Below the pieces are notes generated by a model, which was given only the letters and a program-made list of their open reading frames with translations, did not search any database and was not told the origin of the DNA. This document shows, one piece after another, positions 9,723-18,987 of a stretch of 64,000 nucleotides of DNA. A program made the translations under genes and the position numbers. The DNA is from Paragonimus skrjabini miyazakii (lineage: Eukaryota; Platyhelminthes; Trematoda; Plagiorchiida; Troglotrematidae). Numbering within the stretch: position 1 is the stretch's first letter; every line of letters starts with the position of its first letter. The stretch lies in assembly GCA_014338405.1 (NCBI GenBank), contig JTDE01000917.1, positions 66,927 to 130,926 of the forward strand, given 5' to 3'.

Positions 9723-10062
9723 TGTAGTGGAGCCAAAAAATGAGTCAACAGTGTTACCAAACAATCTACAGTAAATGTCCACGACAAATTCCACCACATT
9801 AAGTTTGCTATGTTTGAAGAACGTTCCTCTTGGATAACAAAGAAATCCCAGCAAATTCAGTTCCTCCAGCATACTAAAATCCGCTGTTGCCACAGTTAAC
9901 TCCCGGTAACAGCGATCACGTGCAAGCAGAAACCAAGGCGCGCTAGGACGAAGTGTGTATTGATTAAAACAATGGATAAGTAGTTTATATGTACACTGAA
10001 CGTAACAGGTATTAAGAATAGTGTGTAACAAGAGAGCAAAAAGACAAGTCTCTACAGCAGTT
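9723..10062 (-). repeat. Gypsy-2 5' LTR, truncated
   Basis: Matches the outer ~350 bp of the 3' LTR from TGTAGTGGAGCC through TGTGTATTGATTAAAACAATGG to AGTGTGTAACAAGAGAGCAAAA. Homology stops near 10062, leaving out roughly half of the LTR. The sequence then passes into a hammerhead repeat unit. The LTR end next to the primer site is intact. Confidence 0.85.
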
Positions 10063-10287
10063 GTCTCATTCCCATCATTCATCAAGATTGAAAATACCGC
10101 CCAACAAGTTAATGATTTATGTGGTTATAAATTGGAGATAAATCCTAGACCTGGGGTCATCGGCTGGAGTTAACAGACCGTAGCTATGTCTTCTATCGAG
10201 ATAATCGGGCAACCTGATTACTAGTCACATACGGAGGTGTTTCAGCGTTCAAATTTGACAATTCGGTCGTCCCCAATGTGAGGTCTA

Positions 10288-10341
10288 TGACACAGTGGTC
10301 AACACGGTTCCCTCATGAAAACGTGGCCGGAGTTCTGGTCC
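10288..10341 (+). promoter_or_regulatory. tRNA-like Pol III A and B boxes
   Basis: TGACACAGTGG at 10288-10298 fits the A-box consensus TRGCNNARYGG at 10 of 11 positions. AGTTCTGGTCC at 10331-10341 fits the B-box consensus at about 8 of 11. The 43-bp start-to-start distance equals that in a real tRNA gene. The same spacing recurs at 21718/21761 and 39962/40005, so the repeat probably derives its promoter from a tRNA. Confidence 0.65.
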
Positions 10342-10359
10342 CGGCCGTGACGAGAATAT

Positions 10360-10404
10360 GTACTAGTGACGAGCACCAGTGAGAACGAAACTCGAGTCTA
10401 ATGC
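10360..10404 (+). ncRNA. hammerhead ribozyme, degenerate
   Basis: Same position as the better-preserved ribozyme at 21.79 kb. Stem I can form (GTACTA with TAATGC, one mismatch). The core reads GTGACGA where CUGANGA is expected, so the essential first C is G. Stem II (GCAC/GAAC) has lost two pairs. GAAA, the ACTC/GAGT stem III and GUC are kept. Predicted not to cleave. Confidence 0.55.
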
Positions 10405-10490
10405 TTATTTTTGAAAGGGGCCGACGGGAAAGTTTAGTGGAATGCGGCAGTTGCGATCAATTGTTCTAAAATCCATCAGATGTAAAATTG

Positions 10491-12290
10491 CGAATTCACT
10501 GACTGAATGGTAGTTGCCAGACGCCATCTCTGAGACAACTGTATTCACCTGGGAGTTAGAGGACAAGAAACCTGTACAGACTCATATTTTCGTTTTCATC
10601 ACACATTCTTTGTCGAGTTTCTATTTGTCTAATCCATTTCTGTTGGTCACGTGCTCGACTGACGTGACAGCTATTGTCTGGCTGTCGATGGCCATTACTG
10701 ACATTCAATGTAAACAATTTGCCAAGCACGGTGTACTTACACTGGTTTATTGAGATTCACTGATAACAAGGCGGAAGCTGAGCCAAAAGAACTGCAGCCC
10801 AAACAGACAGATTGACATAGAAGAGTGGTTTGTTTGTAAAAATAGTCCGCTTCTGAGTGATTTAAGAAACTTGAGTAGTACTGATGTTTTCCTACGTAAT
10901 CTTTGTTGGCATTAGAAATATATTCTGAAAATGTAGAAAATATCTGAATTAATTGATCAGCTAGGATTAGTCGATTACATTTAGCCTATTCTATAACTTA
11001 CGCTCATTTGAAGGTCATGTGAAGCGCATTAAAACTTACGACCCAAGGTGAGGTGTCCCGTGTAGCTGGTCATGCATCTGACATGGAGGTGTTGGCATCA
11101 GCATATATATACGGTTTTCCTGTTTCTCAAATGTATGTGATCTTGGCGCGGTAGGGTGTCAAACTCAATACCCCCAGTGATGTCAACTGTGTCAGTTAAC
11201 GTTGGTTGCTAGCCATTTTGCTAAACAGATAAAGTCTACACATGTTGGAGTGTGCTTGACATATTTGAAGCAAGCAAGCAGAATGTGAGTTCGTGAGCAT
11301 TTACGTTCGCAAAAGCCCCAACGACAGTTGAATGACCACATCAGGTAGTGACCAGGATCGTTCAACTGTAAGACCACGAACTGCATCTAAAAAGAAGCTC
11401 CAAGTTAGCGTGGCTCGGGTCCAAGCACTATATAACAATTTACAACTAAGTTATCGGCTACTACCCTTGTCTTCTTCAGATCAAGGCTGTACTTGAAGTT
11501 CTCTAACTTCTACCTAACCGTTCAATGAGTCTTTTCAAGTCCAGTTGCACAGAACAGCAGGATTGAAGAATACAAACTTTGGACAACATAAAAGAACTCA
11601 ACTTGGCTGGTTGCCACTTGATTGTTTCGACTACGAAATAAAAGCATGCCATATAGTATCAAATATTATCTCGGTAATAAGGTTCAAGGAATAACCAGTG
11701 TTTTACACTATCTAATTTCAGTTCAGCCTGACAAAACCAAAGCCGCTTGTAATCACGACGATTGGTGACATTAAATGACGGGTGGTGAAATAGAGAACAG
11801 TTAGATGTTCGTTTTCTAGCGTTTCAAATAGGGGTTCCTATCGATCATTTCAGCGTGCGATCTTTTGTCATTGAGTGTTGGCCGTGTAACTATTACAAGC
11901 TTCAAGATAGCGATACCCGACATGAGTATTACAACTTTTCTGTCACAAACTTCTCGTAAGTTCAGAGTATACGAGAAGCCAGTTTGTATCAAGACAGCAG
12001 CATACACGAAGTAAGTGTTTGTTAGTTCTGAATACCAATGATTGTTACTAACAAAGATACGGAAGTCGCCAACATCTTGTGCAGAGAGTTTGTAAGCACA
12101 CTTAACTGCTCATGCAGAGTAATTGTTCGACCATCAGAAAATAGCTTGCAATTTTCTAACTTAAGGCAACGTGAGCGGGATCCAAATAAAAAATACTTCC
12201 GTTACACAAATCACACAATCAGTACGTTACTTAGACTTTGCCATCTTCAAAAATATCTGCAAATCAATATACTGAACCACTGACTTCATG
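10491..12290. other. no gene seen
   Basis: About 1.8 kb with only short frames (79 codons at 10514, 64 at 11192, 63 at 11816) and no family signature. It is AT-rich with no repeat I could match elsewhere in the window. Confidence 0.5.
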
Positions 12291-12292
12291 TA

Positions 12293-12320
12293 CGAGGGGG
12301 AGACAAAAAGTAATGCCAAT
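12293..12320 (+). repeat. mariner left inverted repeat
   Basis: Starts CGAGGGGGAGACAAAAAGTA. Over 28 bases it matches the reverse complement of 13227-13254 at about 23 positions by eye. Preceded by the TA target dinucleotide. Confidence 0.92.
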
Positions 12321-12453
12321 GTTTTTAATTCTGGTGAGGTTTTTCATGAAATTATCTGAATTTTTTCCCAGTTATAAATGATTATATCATTTACGCTATG
12401 TAATAGTTTGTTTCTTACTTTTCATGTTTTTAGACTCACAAGGAAAATTCAAA

Positions 12454-13145
12454 ATGGCTGCCTCCGTAGAGTTGTGTCAAAAACAAACAGCAGTGAGTGA
12501 ATTCCTTGTTGCTGAGGAGGAAACCCCCATGAACATTCACAGACGATTAACAAATGTGTTTGAGGACAATACTGTAGATTATAACAATGTATGCAGGTGG
12601 GTTCATCGTTTGAAGGATGAAAAGGTGGGAACTATGAGCGTAGCCGATAAACCGCGTTCTGGCCGTCCATCCGCGTCTGTCAATCCTGCCACTAAAACAA
12701 AAGCAGATGCTCTGATCAAAGAAGACAGGCGTATAACTCTTGATGATTTGGCAGAAAACCTTGGATTGAGCCATGGAAGTGCTTACGACATAGTCCAGTC
12801 ACTTGGCTTTTCAAAAGTGTGTGCCCGCTGAGTACCGAGAGAGCTGACTACGGAACGCAAGACTGACAGGGTCACTGCCTGCACTGAACTTCTTGAACAA
12901 GGTCAAGGAGACAACAACGGCATCCTCCATACTCACCAGATTTAGCGCCTTCAGATTATCACCTTTTCGGCCCCAAGAAAGAGGATTTGAGAGGTAAACA
13001 TTATTCCAGTGACGAAGAAGTGAAAACCACAGTGAAGAAGTGGCTCAAATAACAGACAACAAAAGTTTACGAGGCAGGGATACATGCGCTCATTCAAAAG
13101 TGGAACGTTGCTATTGAGCGTAACGGTGACCATGTTGAGAAGTAG
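12454..13145 (+). pseudogene. mariner transposase, core deleted
   Basis: Start chosen at ATG 12454 (MAASVELCQKQTAVSEFL), in frame with an earlier ATG at 12424. Residues ~1-60 form the first helix-turn-helix region. KPRSGRPSASV is the linker with its GRP motif, followed by a second helix-turn-helix (ITLDDLAENLGLSHGSAYDI). A stop at 12829-12831 replaces a codon after VCAR, and the frame continues through LTTERKTDRVTACTELLEQ to about 12903. Sequence then jumps to PPYSPDLAPSDYHLFGP (12924) in another frame, and runs with one more stop to HVEK at 13142. The first two Asp of the DD34D triad are deleted; the third (SDYHLF) remains. Confidence 0.92.
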
Positions 13146-13226
13146 GGATGTGATCCACAGAGGACCAGCTTTATTTTGATGTATAATACATGTTCCTGTG
13201 TTGGTAATTATACCCGTCCGAAATAA

Positions 13227-13254
13227 AATGGCACTACTTTTTGACTACCCCTCG
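13227..13254 (-). repeat. mariner right inverted repeat
   Basis: Plus strand ends TTTTTGACTACCCCTCG, followed by TA. It is the inverted partner of 12293-12320. Confidence 0.92.
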
Positions 13255-13256
13255 TA

Positions 13257-15060
13257 CATCATCAGATGCATTCCGTCGAAGTCCTGGACATGGTGTTCAG
13301 TCACGCTCCCTATTTACAGATGAGCTTAAAGAGAATCCAGTAGGCTATCGATCAGCAGCTTCGCTTTTATTGGTATCTAAGGTGACAAATGGCTTACTAG
13401 ACGAAAGTGACTAGGGGTGAACACTATGGGTTTCAAGGTAAACACAAAACTACTTGCTTTTGATCTTTGGTGACGAAAGATTGCCAATTGATTCACCCTA
13501 GCTTGACAAAGTCGATCACCATACGTTGGTACAAAAACTCACCAGCGATGCCCTAGTGGAATAATTGCTTAGGCGACTCATGAATTCTTGAACCGGAAGT
13601 GGAATAAACAAATAGGTGAGCGGACAACTGTGACTTTGACTTTCTTTTGTTATCGTCGATCCTGAAGATTCATTTTAGCCCCTCTACTCTTCGGTCTATT
13701 CTTCTATGAGTTACCAAACATTTTCACATCAACAGTGCTGCTGTGCAACAATGGCAAAAAAGATGCCGTTTTGTATAAAGTCCCCAAGAGTTTGGATGTG
13801 CTCCAAAATGACTCTCATTCCCTTGTTCAATTGCACACGATTATCATGAGATGGCTCTAAGTGGAAAGTCGAACAACGACTCTTTCAAAACCATACACGT
13901 TACTATAAGTATGATTAAAAGTGACACAATTCATGTCCGTTTCTAAGTGATGCATTCGCGGCAAAGAAGGCATAAATGATGCTGTAGTTTTTTGGAAGAT
14001 ACTGTTGACGACTTTGCCCTCAGACCGTCACTACAATATACGACTGCACTGTACGCCCTGACGTAGAAATACACATATGAGTTCATAGTCATTAGACAAA
14101 AATTATACTACTTTCCTTGAAAACATCAGAAATAGGATCACTAACAGAGTCATGAGGTTTAGGACGAAGTCTCATAACGAAATTGATATGAAAATATCTG
14201 GAAAGAAATGCAATCGTAACATACGAAGTTTGTGGTTCACCTGATAACCCGACAAATGATCTGATCCGATTAACCAAAATTAAACGATTAGGAGGCGGTT
14301 CTTCTAAACGTGAATTTCATCACAACAGACTACTGGTGGTGAAATTTCCTTCCCAGGAATACACTGTCTAACACTGTGGTCAATACTCTGATTGTTAATC
14401 ATATACAGAAAAGTCAGCCGACAATGCAGTTATCATCGTTATTGCATCCCTAACGGTAACCAGGTGTTTAGGTCTGTCAGAGTGTATGCTTTTTTGTTGT
14501 ACCTGTCCGTTTGTGTATACGTAAGCTCGTTTTGCTTGTCCGTATGTTTCTCGGTTATACCAGTACACTATTTCCGTGTGCTGACACGACCGCATTTCTA
14601 TCATCTGATTTTATTTTAGTGAAACTGATTTTTTTTACATCGGCGAATCGCCCAAACAAATTTTGTTCTCTGCTCTATGCAGACATAAGAACAAAAAAGC
14701 CTTTGATCTTTCACTTTCCTGTACAGTCTTTTGAACACAAGAATTCATGACCTCCACAATACGGGTCAAAGATTTTATGCACATCATGTGCTGAAAGGTA
14801 CTCGAAAATGTCAATTTTCTACTAGGCAAATGGGATGCGTTTTTTTAACTACTTCAGTAAATCAGGAGGTGTGTAATTGTTGCTGACTTGATTAAAAACA
14901 CTCGTTCATTTATATATTAAGTATCACTGTGTGTGATTCCTAATTTATTCCCGTAAGCGGCAAGGAAATTCCAAAATTCCTCACAATTGTTAATTCGGTT
15001 TATTCCTAGTTACATATAACTAGCTCACAATATCAGGAAGCTGCTTCGAATTCCAGAAGT
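13257..15060. other. no gene seen
   Basis: About 1.8 kb of AT-rich sequence downstream of the mariner. The longest frame is 79 codons (14511-14750) and has no recognisable domain. No match was noticed to other parts of the window. Confidence 0.5.
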
Positions 15061-15070
15061 GACCTGACTG

Positions 15071-15537
15071 TCACAGGTGAAAATTTACGAGTCGCCTCTG
15101 GCTGGTCCAAACCAGTTGGGGAATTGCAACCGTCTTGTCCCACTCGGACGACGGCGTTCTGTGTTTCCGATCGTGATTCAGCTTACCATTCGGACTCATG
15201 TATCGATCATCCCATAGTTGTGCACCCCGGAACAGAATCCGGTGTTCAGACCATCTCAAGGGAAATTCAGCTGAAAGCCGTTTGGTCTTCTCGCCTGGTC
15301 GGTGTAGCAAACGGTCAGAAAACGGGGCTGTTACCGCAGCTCTGCCAGCTGACACAAGGGTATTCACGCATTTCAAGACAAACCCCTTGGCTCGATCTCC
15401 TAGTGATTTGTTCATCACGGTCCACAATCGGTAGCATCTGGCTGTTGATAATTGTCCCAGTGTTTGAAAGGCGACGATGGGCTGAGATTCAACCTAGATC
15501 AGCGTCGTCCAACTTTGTACATGATTATAAAGTATGA
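15071..15537. other. anonymous open segment, both strands
   Basis: A locally GC-richer island with overlapping open frames on both strands: 118 codons minus at 15071-15427 and 137 codons plus at 15124-15537. Neither product shows a motif I recognise, and basic, Arg-rich stretches occur in both. It may be an untranslated region of an unrecognised element or an old exon. I assign no function. Confidence 0.3.
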
Positions 15538-16085
15538 TTTTGATCGACGGAATTTTGTTGATTAGAGTGAGACTGCAGTGCTTTGCACACGTGATGTTGT
15601 CAGTAGAGGAAATAGTAGACAAGAGGAAACAAAAAGAAAATCACACAAATTATGTATTGTATTAGAAATGCTAAGGATTATCAGGGTATTAATCAGAGTA
15701 AGTCTAAGTTAGTTGGAGCATTGAAAGGGAGATATGACTAGAAAATATTAACTAAAAATTAACAAAACACTGCTAGCTTTAGCGTCCTGTTGGCTACGTC
15801 AGTCGCAGACTCGGACTAGTATCACGAATGCGCGCGTTACGATACTGCTTAACGGCATCTACTGACAGTGATGTCACGACATAATCAGACAGTGTTCCAC
15901 ATTGCACATGCCCTTCACTGAAAGAATGTTGTTTGCATTCAGGGTGATTCATGTGATGTTGAGGTTCCCGTGAGTGACCTCGACGATAGGGTCTCCTACT
16001 GAGCGTGGGAATATGTTACTGATAAGTAGTATGGCAGATCCTGTAATTTCAAAGGATACCAAATTGTGAAAAATTTGTACTTCGT

Positions 16086-16145
16086 CTGGATTCGAATCAC
16101 CGACAGGAGCAGCGTGACCAGACGCAACAAGCTCTCCACCAGATG
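16086..16145 (-). repeat. tRNA-like SINE head (family 2)
   Basis: On the minus strand a B-box sequence (GATTCGAATCC, reverse complement of 16087-16097) follows GGTGGAGAGCTTG, an A-box-like block. A similar arrangement on the plus strand is 150 bp away (16244) and at 41.2 kb, where AGAGAGCTTG and GATTCCAATCC recur. These look like heads of a second tRNA-derived short element, not working tRNAs, as no cloverleaf forms. Confidence 0.45.
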
Positions 16146-16224
16146 AAAAAAGAAGCTACCCCAAAAGCTCAAAATTTTCACATTTAAATTCAATCACCCC
16201 GCCCAGCCCACTTGCAGTGTGTGG

Positions 16225-16290
16225 GCATACTGTATCTGTCACTGATTCGAATCCAATCAAAATACACTGAGAATAGGTCTCAGAGGATGG
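16225..16290 (+). repeat. tRNA-like SINE fragment (family 2)
   Basis: GATTCGAATCC at 16244-16254, followed by AATAGGTCTCA, which also follows the related box at 41.2 kb (TTAGGTCTCA). It lies in inverted orientation to 16086-16145. Truncated: no clear A box upstream. Confidence 0.4.
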
Positions 16291-16812
16291 GACGAGTGAT
16301 GTAACCTTCAGTGGGTCAAAATGAGATCAATCACAGCATGCCACTAGTAGATAACGAGCTGTCTCAGGTAAACCATTCCTTCTGGGTAAGAAAGTGAACG
16401 GAGCGAAAAAAAGCGCTGTGGTCTCAATCAGATGATTTTCTTTCATAAAAGATATCGGATAAACAGACATGTTTAACCAAAGAGGAGGGCGTATCATGAA
16501 CTGAACAACAGAACTATATAGCTGATTGTATTAAGTATATTCGAGAAAATCCAGAAAAAATCTGCTGGCTTAATCAAAAAATTGTTGGAAAAGTACATTC
16601 AGCTCAACGATTTTCAATATAGTGACTGATATATTTCCAAGGGTACCCTGAATATAAAAACTTTATACAAAACAAACTGAAACCGAAAGAAAATTGCACT
16701 AATATTTAGACCGAAACCCCGTGGAAAAATGTCGTCCAACAAGCAAGTACAGTGGCGGACTAAATTTGTTAAAATGCATCATATCAAACGCGCGGCTGTT
16801 GGTTAATTTTAA

Positions 16813-17170
16813 GTTGAACATCACACGCTTGATCGTAGCTCTCACATTCAGATAGACTTTTTAGCAGACACCTTTCGGAAAGAGTCGGTGGACTCGAGTT
16901 TTGCTGTTGTTACAGCTTGTCACTTGCGCACATGCTTGCCGCGACAGGGAGTAGAACTCCAGCCATACTTTCCTGAGAAAATCTTGTTCACCACCGCACC
17001 ACTGACCTCACATTAGACACGACCAGATAGTCCTATGTGAACGCCCAGCCACTTCCGCTTGTGAGTAATGCTCCGATTACCCAATCGTTTGGATAATAGA
17101 CTCAATAACTGTCCTGTTAACCCCAGTCGATAACTCCGCGTTTAACACTTCCGAGGCAGGTCGATATCTT
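16813..17170 (-). repeat. SM-alpha-like hammerhead repeat, unit 1 of dimer
   Basis: An antisense unit starting TTGAACATCACACGCTTGATC and containing the reverse-complemented ribozyme (16886-16930), B box (AGTTCTACTCC), A-box region and the TAACCCCAGTCGATAACTCC block. A second antisense unit starts 416 bp later (17225), giving a head-to-tail dimer with a short linker. Confidence 0.8.
16886..16930 (-). ncRNA. hammerhead ribozyme, degenerate, covarying stem II
   Basis: In minus sense: stem II is GCTG-TAACAA-CAGC. The 21.79-kb copy has GCTC-TAACGG-GAGC, so the loop-closing pair changed from C-G to G-C with pairing kept. It is followed by AAAA (for GAAA), CTCGAG and GTC. The CUGANGA core has decayed to GTGACAA. 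Cleavage is unlikely today, but the paired change suggests past selection on structure. Confidence 0.55.
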
Positions 17171-17224
17171 TAATCTAGATTGATGACCTCGTTCTGATGG
17201 GTAGTCGGGTATTCAACTAATTTC

Positions 17225-17392
17225 AAGTTGAACACCATCCATATTTGATAACAGCTTTCGCATTCGGATAGGCTTTCCAGCCAGCAACTTTCAAAAAGAA
17301 CCAGTAGGTTCGAGTCTCAGTCTTGTTAGAACTCGCCAGTAGTGCAAACGGTTGTAATGGCAGGGGTTAGAACTTGGGTTATGAGCTCAGGT
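17225..17392 (-). repeat. SM-alpha-like hammerhead repeat, unit 2, partial
   Basis: Antisense 3' part of a unit (TTGAACACCATCC, GGCTTTCCAGCC, a degenerate ribozyme around 17308-17352, and the B-box region). It then switches at about 17392 into a unit of opposite sense. In the ribozyme the core reads CTGGCGA and stem II is decayed. Confidence 0.7.
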
Positions 17393-17612
17393 ATGATCAT
17401 TTTGTCGTGTCTGACGTAAGGTACGTGGTGCAATGATCAACACGGTTACATCAAGAAAACCTTGTTGGCGCACAAGTCCAGGTCATGACAAGAGTAAGCA
17501 CCACTAATGAGATTTAACGAAGACAAACCTGATGTTTACTGCTCTTTTCGAAACAGACTGACCGCAAAGTTTATCTGAAGGCAAAAGCTATGATCAGCTG
17601 CAAGAGGTGTTC
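17393..17612 (+). repeat. SM-alpha-like hammerhead repeat, inverted neighbour
   Basis: Sense-strand 3' half of a unit: GTCGTGTCTGACGTAAGG, GTGGTGCAATGATCAACACGG (A-box area), a decayed ribozyme (CTAATGA core with the G lost) and the end with GCTATGATCAGCTG. It is joined directly to the antisense unit before it, forming an inverted junction. Confidence 0.65.
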
Positions 17613-18987
17613 AATTGGAACCCACTTTTATCAAAAGAATATCGCCTAAGTACTGAATGAGGAGAAGTTAGAATGAAACTTGATATTAGATTGTGAAAAA
17701 CATTATCACGACCTTACCTTGTTAACTCGAAAACATCTGCTTCTTGATGACAAAGGAAAGATATGGGAATGGTATCTTTCTGAATATCCTGGTTTTTAAA
17801 ACGCATGCCATGCAATGCAGTGAAATTGGTTTGCCTAACGTATAGCACAGTTATTGCAGAAAGAAAACCGACTGGGAATACTTCGGCTTAGTAATGAAGC
17901 ATAACTGCAGTCTACATGAAAAGTAGAGAATTTATCAGACCGACTTTATTGAATAGACTCGCAGGTCATGTTCGAAGACCCAGTTGTCTAACCTGTTCAG
18001 ACCAGGTAAGAAAGCAGGACAATGGAAGACCAATCGTTTTACCAAAATGTTTCTGACTGCATAACAGAAAGAGTGCATGAAAATAGCGTTTGTCCCCAAA
18101 TCTTGGGTTAACCGTAACGGATAGCGCTCCCAAACGCATGTAGGTAGGCGCCAAAGATGTGACTTCAGCATAACTGCGATGGCCACGAAAGGCGCTTGTA
18201 GTTGGTTCCAATCTAAGTAATTCGACCTTGAGCACCAATACGGAGTTCTTCAAATAGAGCACAATCCTCGAGTTAAATCAATGGAGCCCTTCCGATCCAA
18301 TAAAGACTTGATATTTACATAGCTGGATGAATGCTCCGGCACTGTGGTCATGGATAAAGCTGACCGTATATCACTAATGAAGCCACCAACTTTTGTCAGG
18401 ATAACTCAGCAGACAATGTAGCCAAACTGAAAAAATATACTAACAGGAAAATGAAGGTATTATTAGACGGTCACTGCATTAAACAACCAGCAACGAAACC
18501 AACTGAACCCGAGAAACATGCTCGACAGTCGTATGGCGCGTCCAAACTACACAGGGTTGGTGTATCTATGATGACAGTATTATCCATGTCTAATTGATCA
18601 AAACACAACAAAGCACGGTGTTTGACATATCCTCTTTTAGACACCGAATTTCTAGTTATAGTAATTTGTAAGTAGTACCGGTAAAGTTACTAACCATCTA
18701 ATTAGCATCAGAAGGATTTACAAACAAATTGCTCGGACAAAATACAAAGATGCAATCCGTGTGTATTAGTGTAGTGTTGAATGGAATCCTACAGGTGTCC
18801 ATGTAGGGATATACAGGGTGGAAACTGTGTAAGCTGCGGAGATCAATAGCACTGTTTTTTCACCGGTTGTGCGCGTATGTGTGGGCGGTCTCGTTGTCCT
18901 ATCAATCTTGGCGAAGACTCCGGGTTGAACCACGTGTCGTGGGTTAATACGCGAGATGAGATTGGTTGTGTTTGTGACTGCGTGTGT
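17613..18987. other. no gene seen
   Basis: About 1.4 kb. An antisense frame at 17966-18262 (98 codons) has no domain I can name. A GGTTCCAATCT string at about 18203 resembles a B box but has no A box. The tail from 18877 is a chance extension of the RTE-A1 frame. Confidence 0.4.

Larger units (their letters stand above)
4888..10062 (-). mobile_element. Gypsy-2, CsRn1-like LTR retrotransposon
   Basis: A degenerate but structurally complete Ty3/Gypsy element on the minus strand. Order in transcript sense: truncated 5' LTR (9723-10062), primer-binding site, gag, protease, RT, RNase H, integrase, polypurine tract, 3' LTR (4888-5592). CsRn1 affiliation rests on the tRNA-Trp-like primer site and a gag end with a CCYH start and RPCSF end rather than a usual CCHC knuckle, both known for the CsRn1/Kabuki lineage. 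Every ORF has frameshifts or stops, and RT has lost its first catalytic Asp. The right LTR is truncated and joined to a hammerhead repeat, so no target-site duplication can be read. Confidence 0.9.
10085..10490 (+). repeat. SM-alpha-like hammerhead repeat unit
   Basis: A near-complete unit in transcript sense. It starts with CAACAAGTTAATGATTTATG, has a middle with CTTCTATCGAGA and GGTCTATGACACAGTGG, and ends in the degenerate AATGCGGCAGTTGCGATCAATTG region. It contains an A box (10288), B box (10331) and hammerhead-like sequence (10360-10404). It matches the inverted unit at 21239-21667 over essentially its full length, and the two share substitutions in the ribozyme core, suggesting one subfamily. 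Confidence 0.85.
12293..13254 (+). mobile_element. mariner element with internal deletion
   Basis: A Tc1/mariner element bounded by inverted repeats and a TA on each side (12291-12292 and 13255-13256), the expected target-site duplication. It is about 960 bp instead of about 1.3 kb. The N-terminal DNA-binding half and the last third of the transposase remain, but the catalytic middle is gone. It looks like a deletion derivative that could have moved only if an intact relative supplied transposase. It also has later nonsense mutations. Confidence 0.93.

Noticed and set aside
15071..15537. Host gene at the GC-richer island
   Set aside because: Open on both strands at once, no motif, no splice context. 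Kept only as an anonymous segment.
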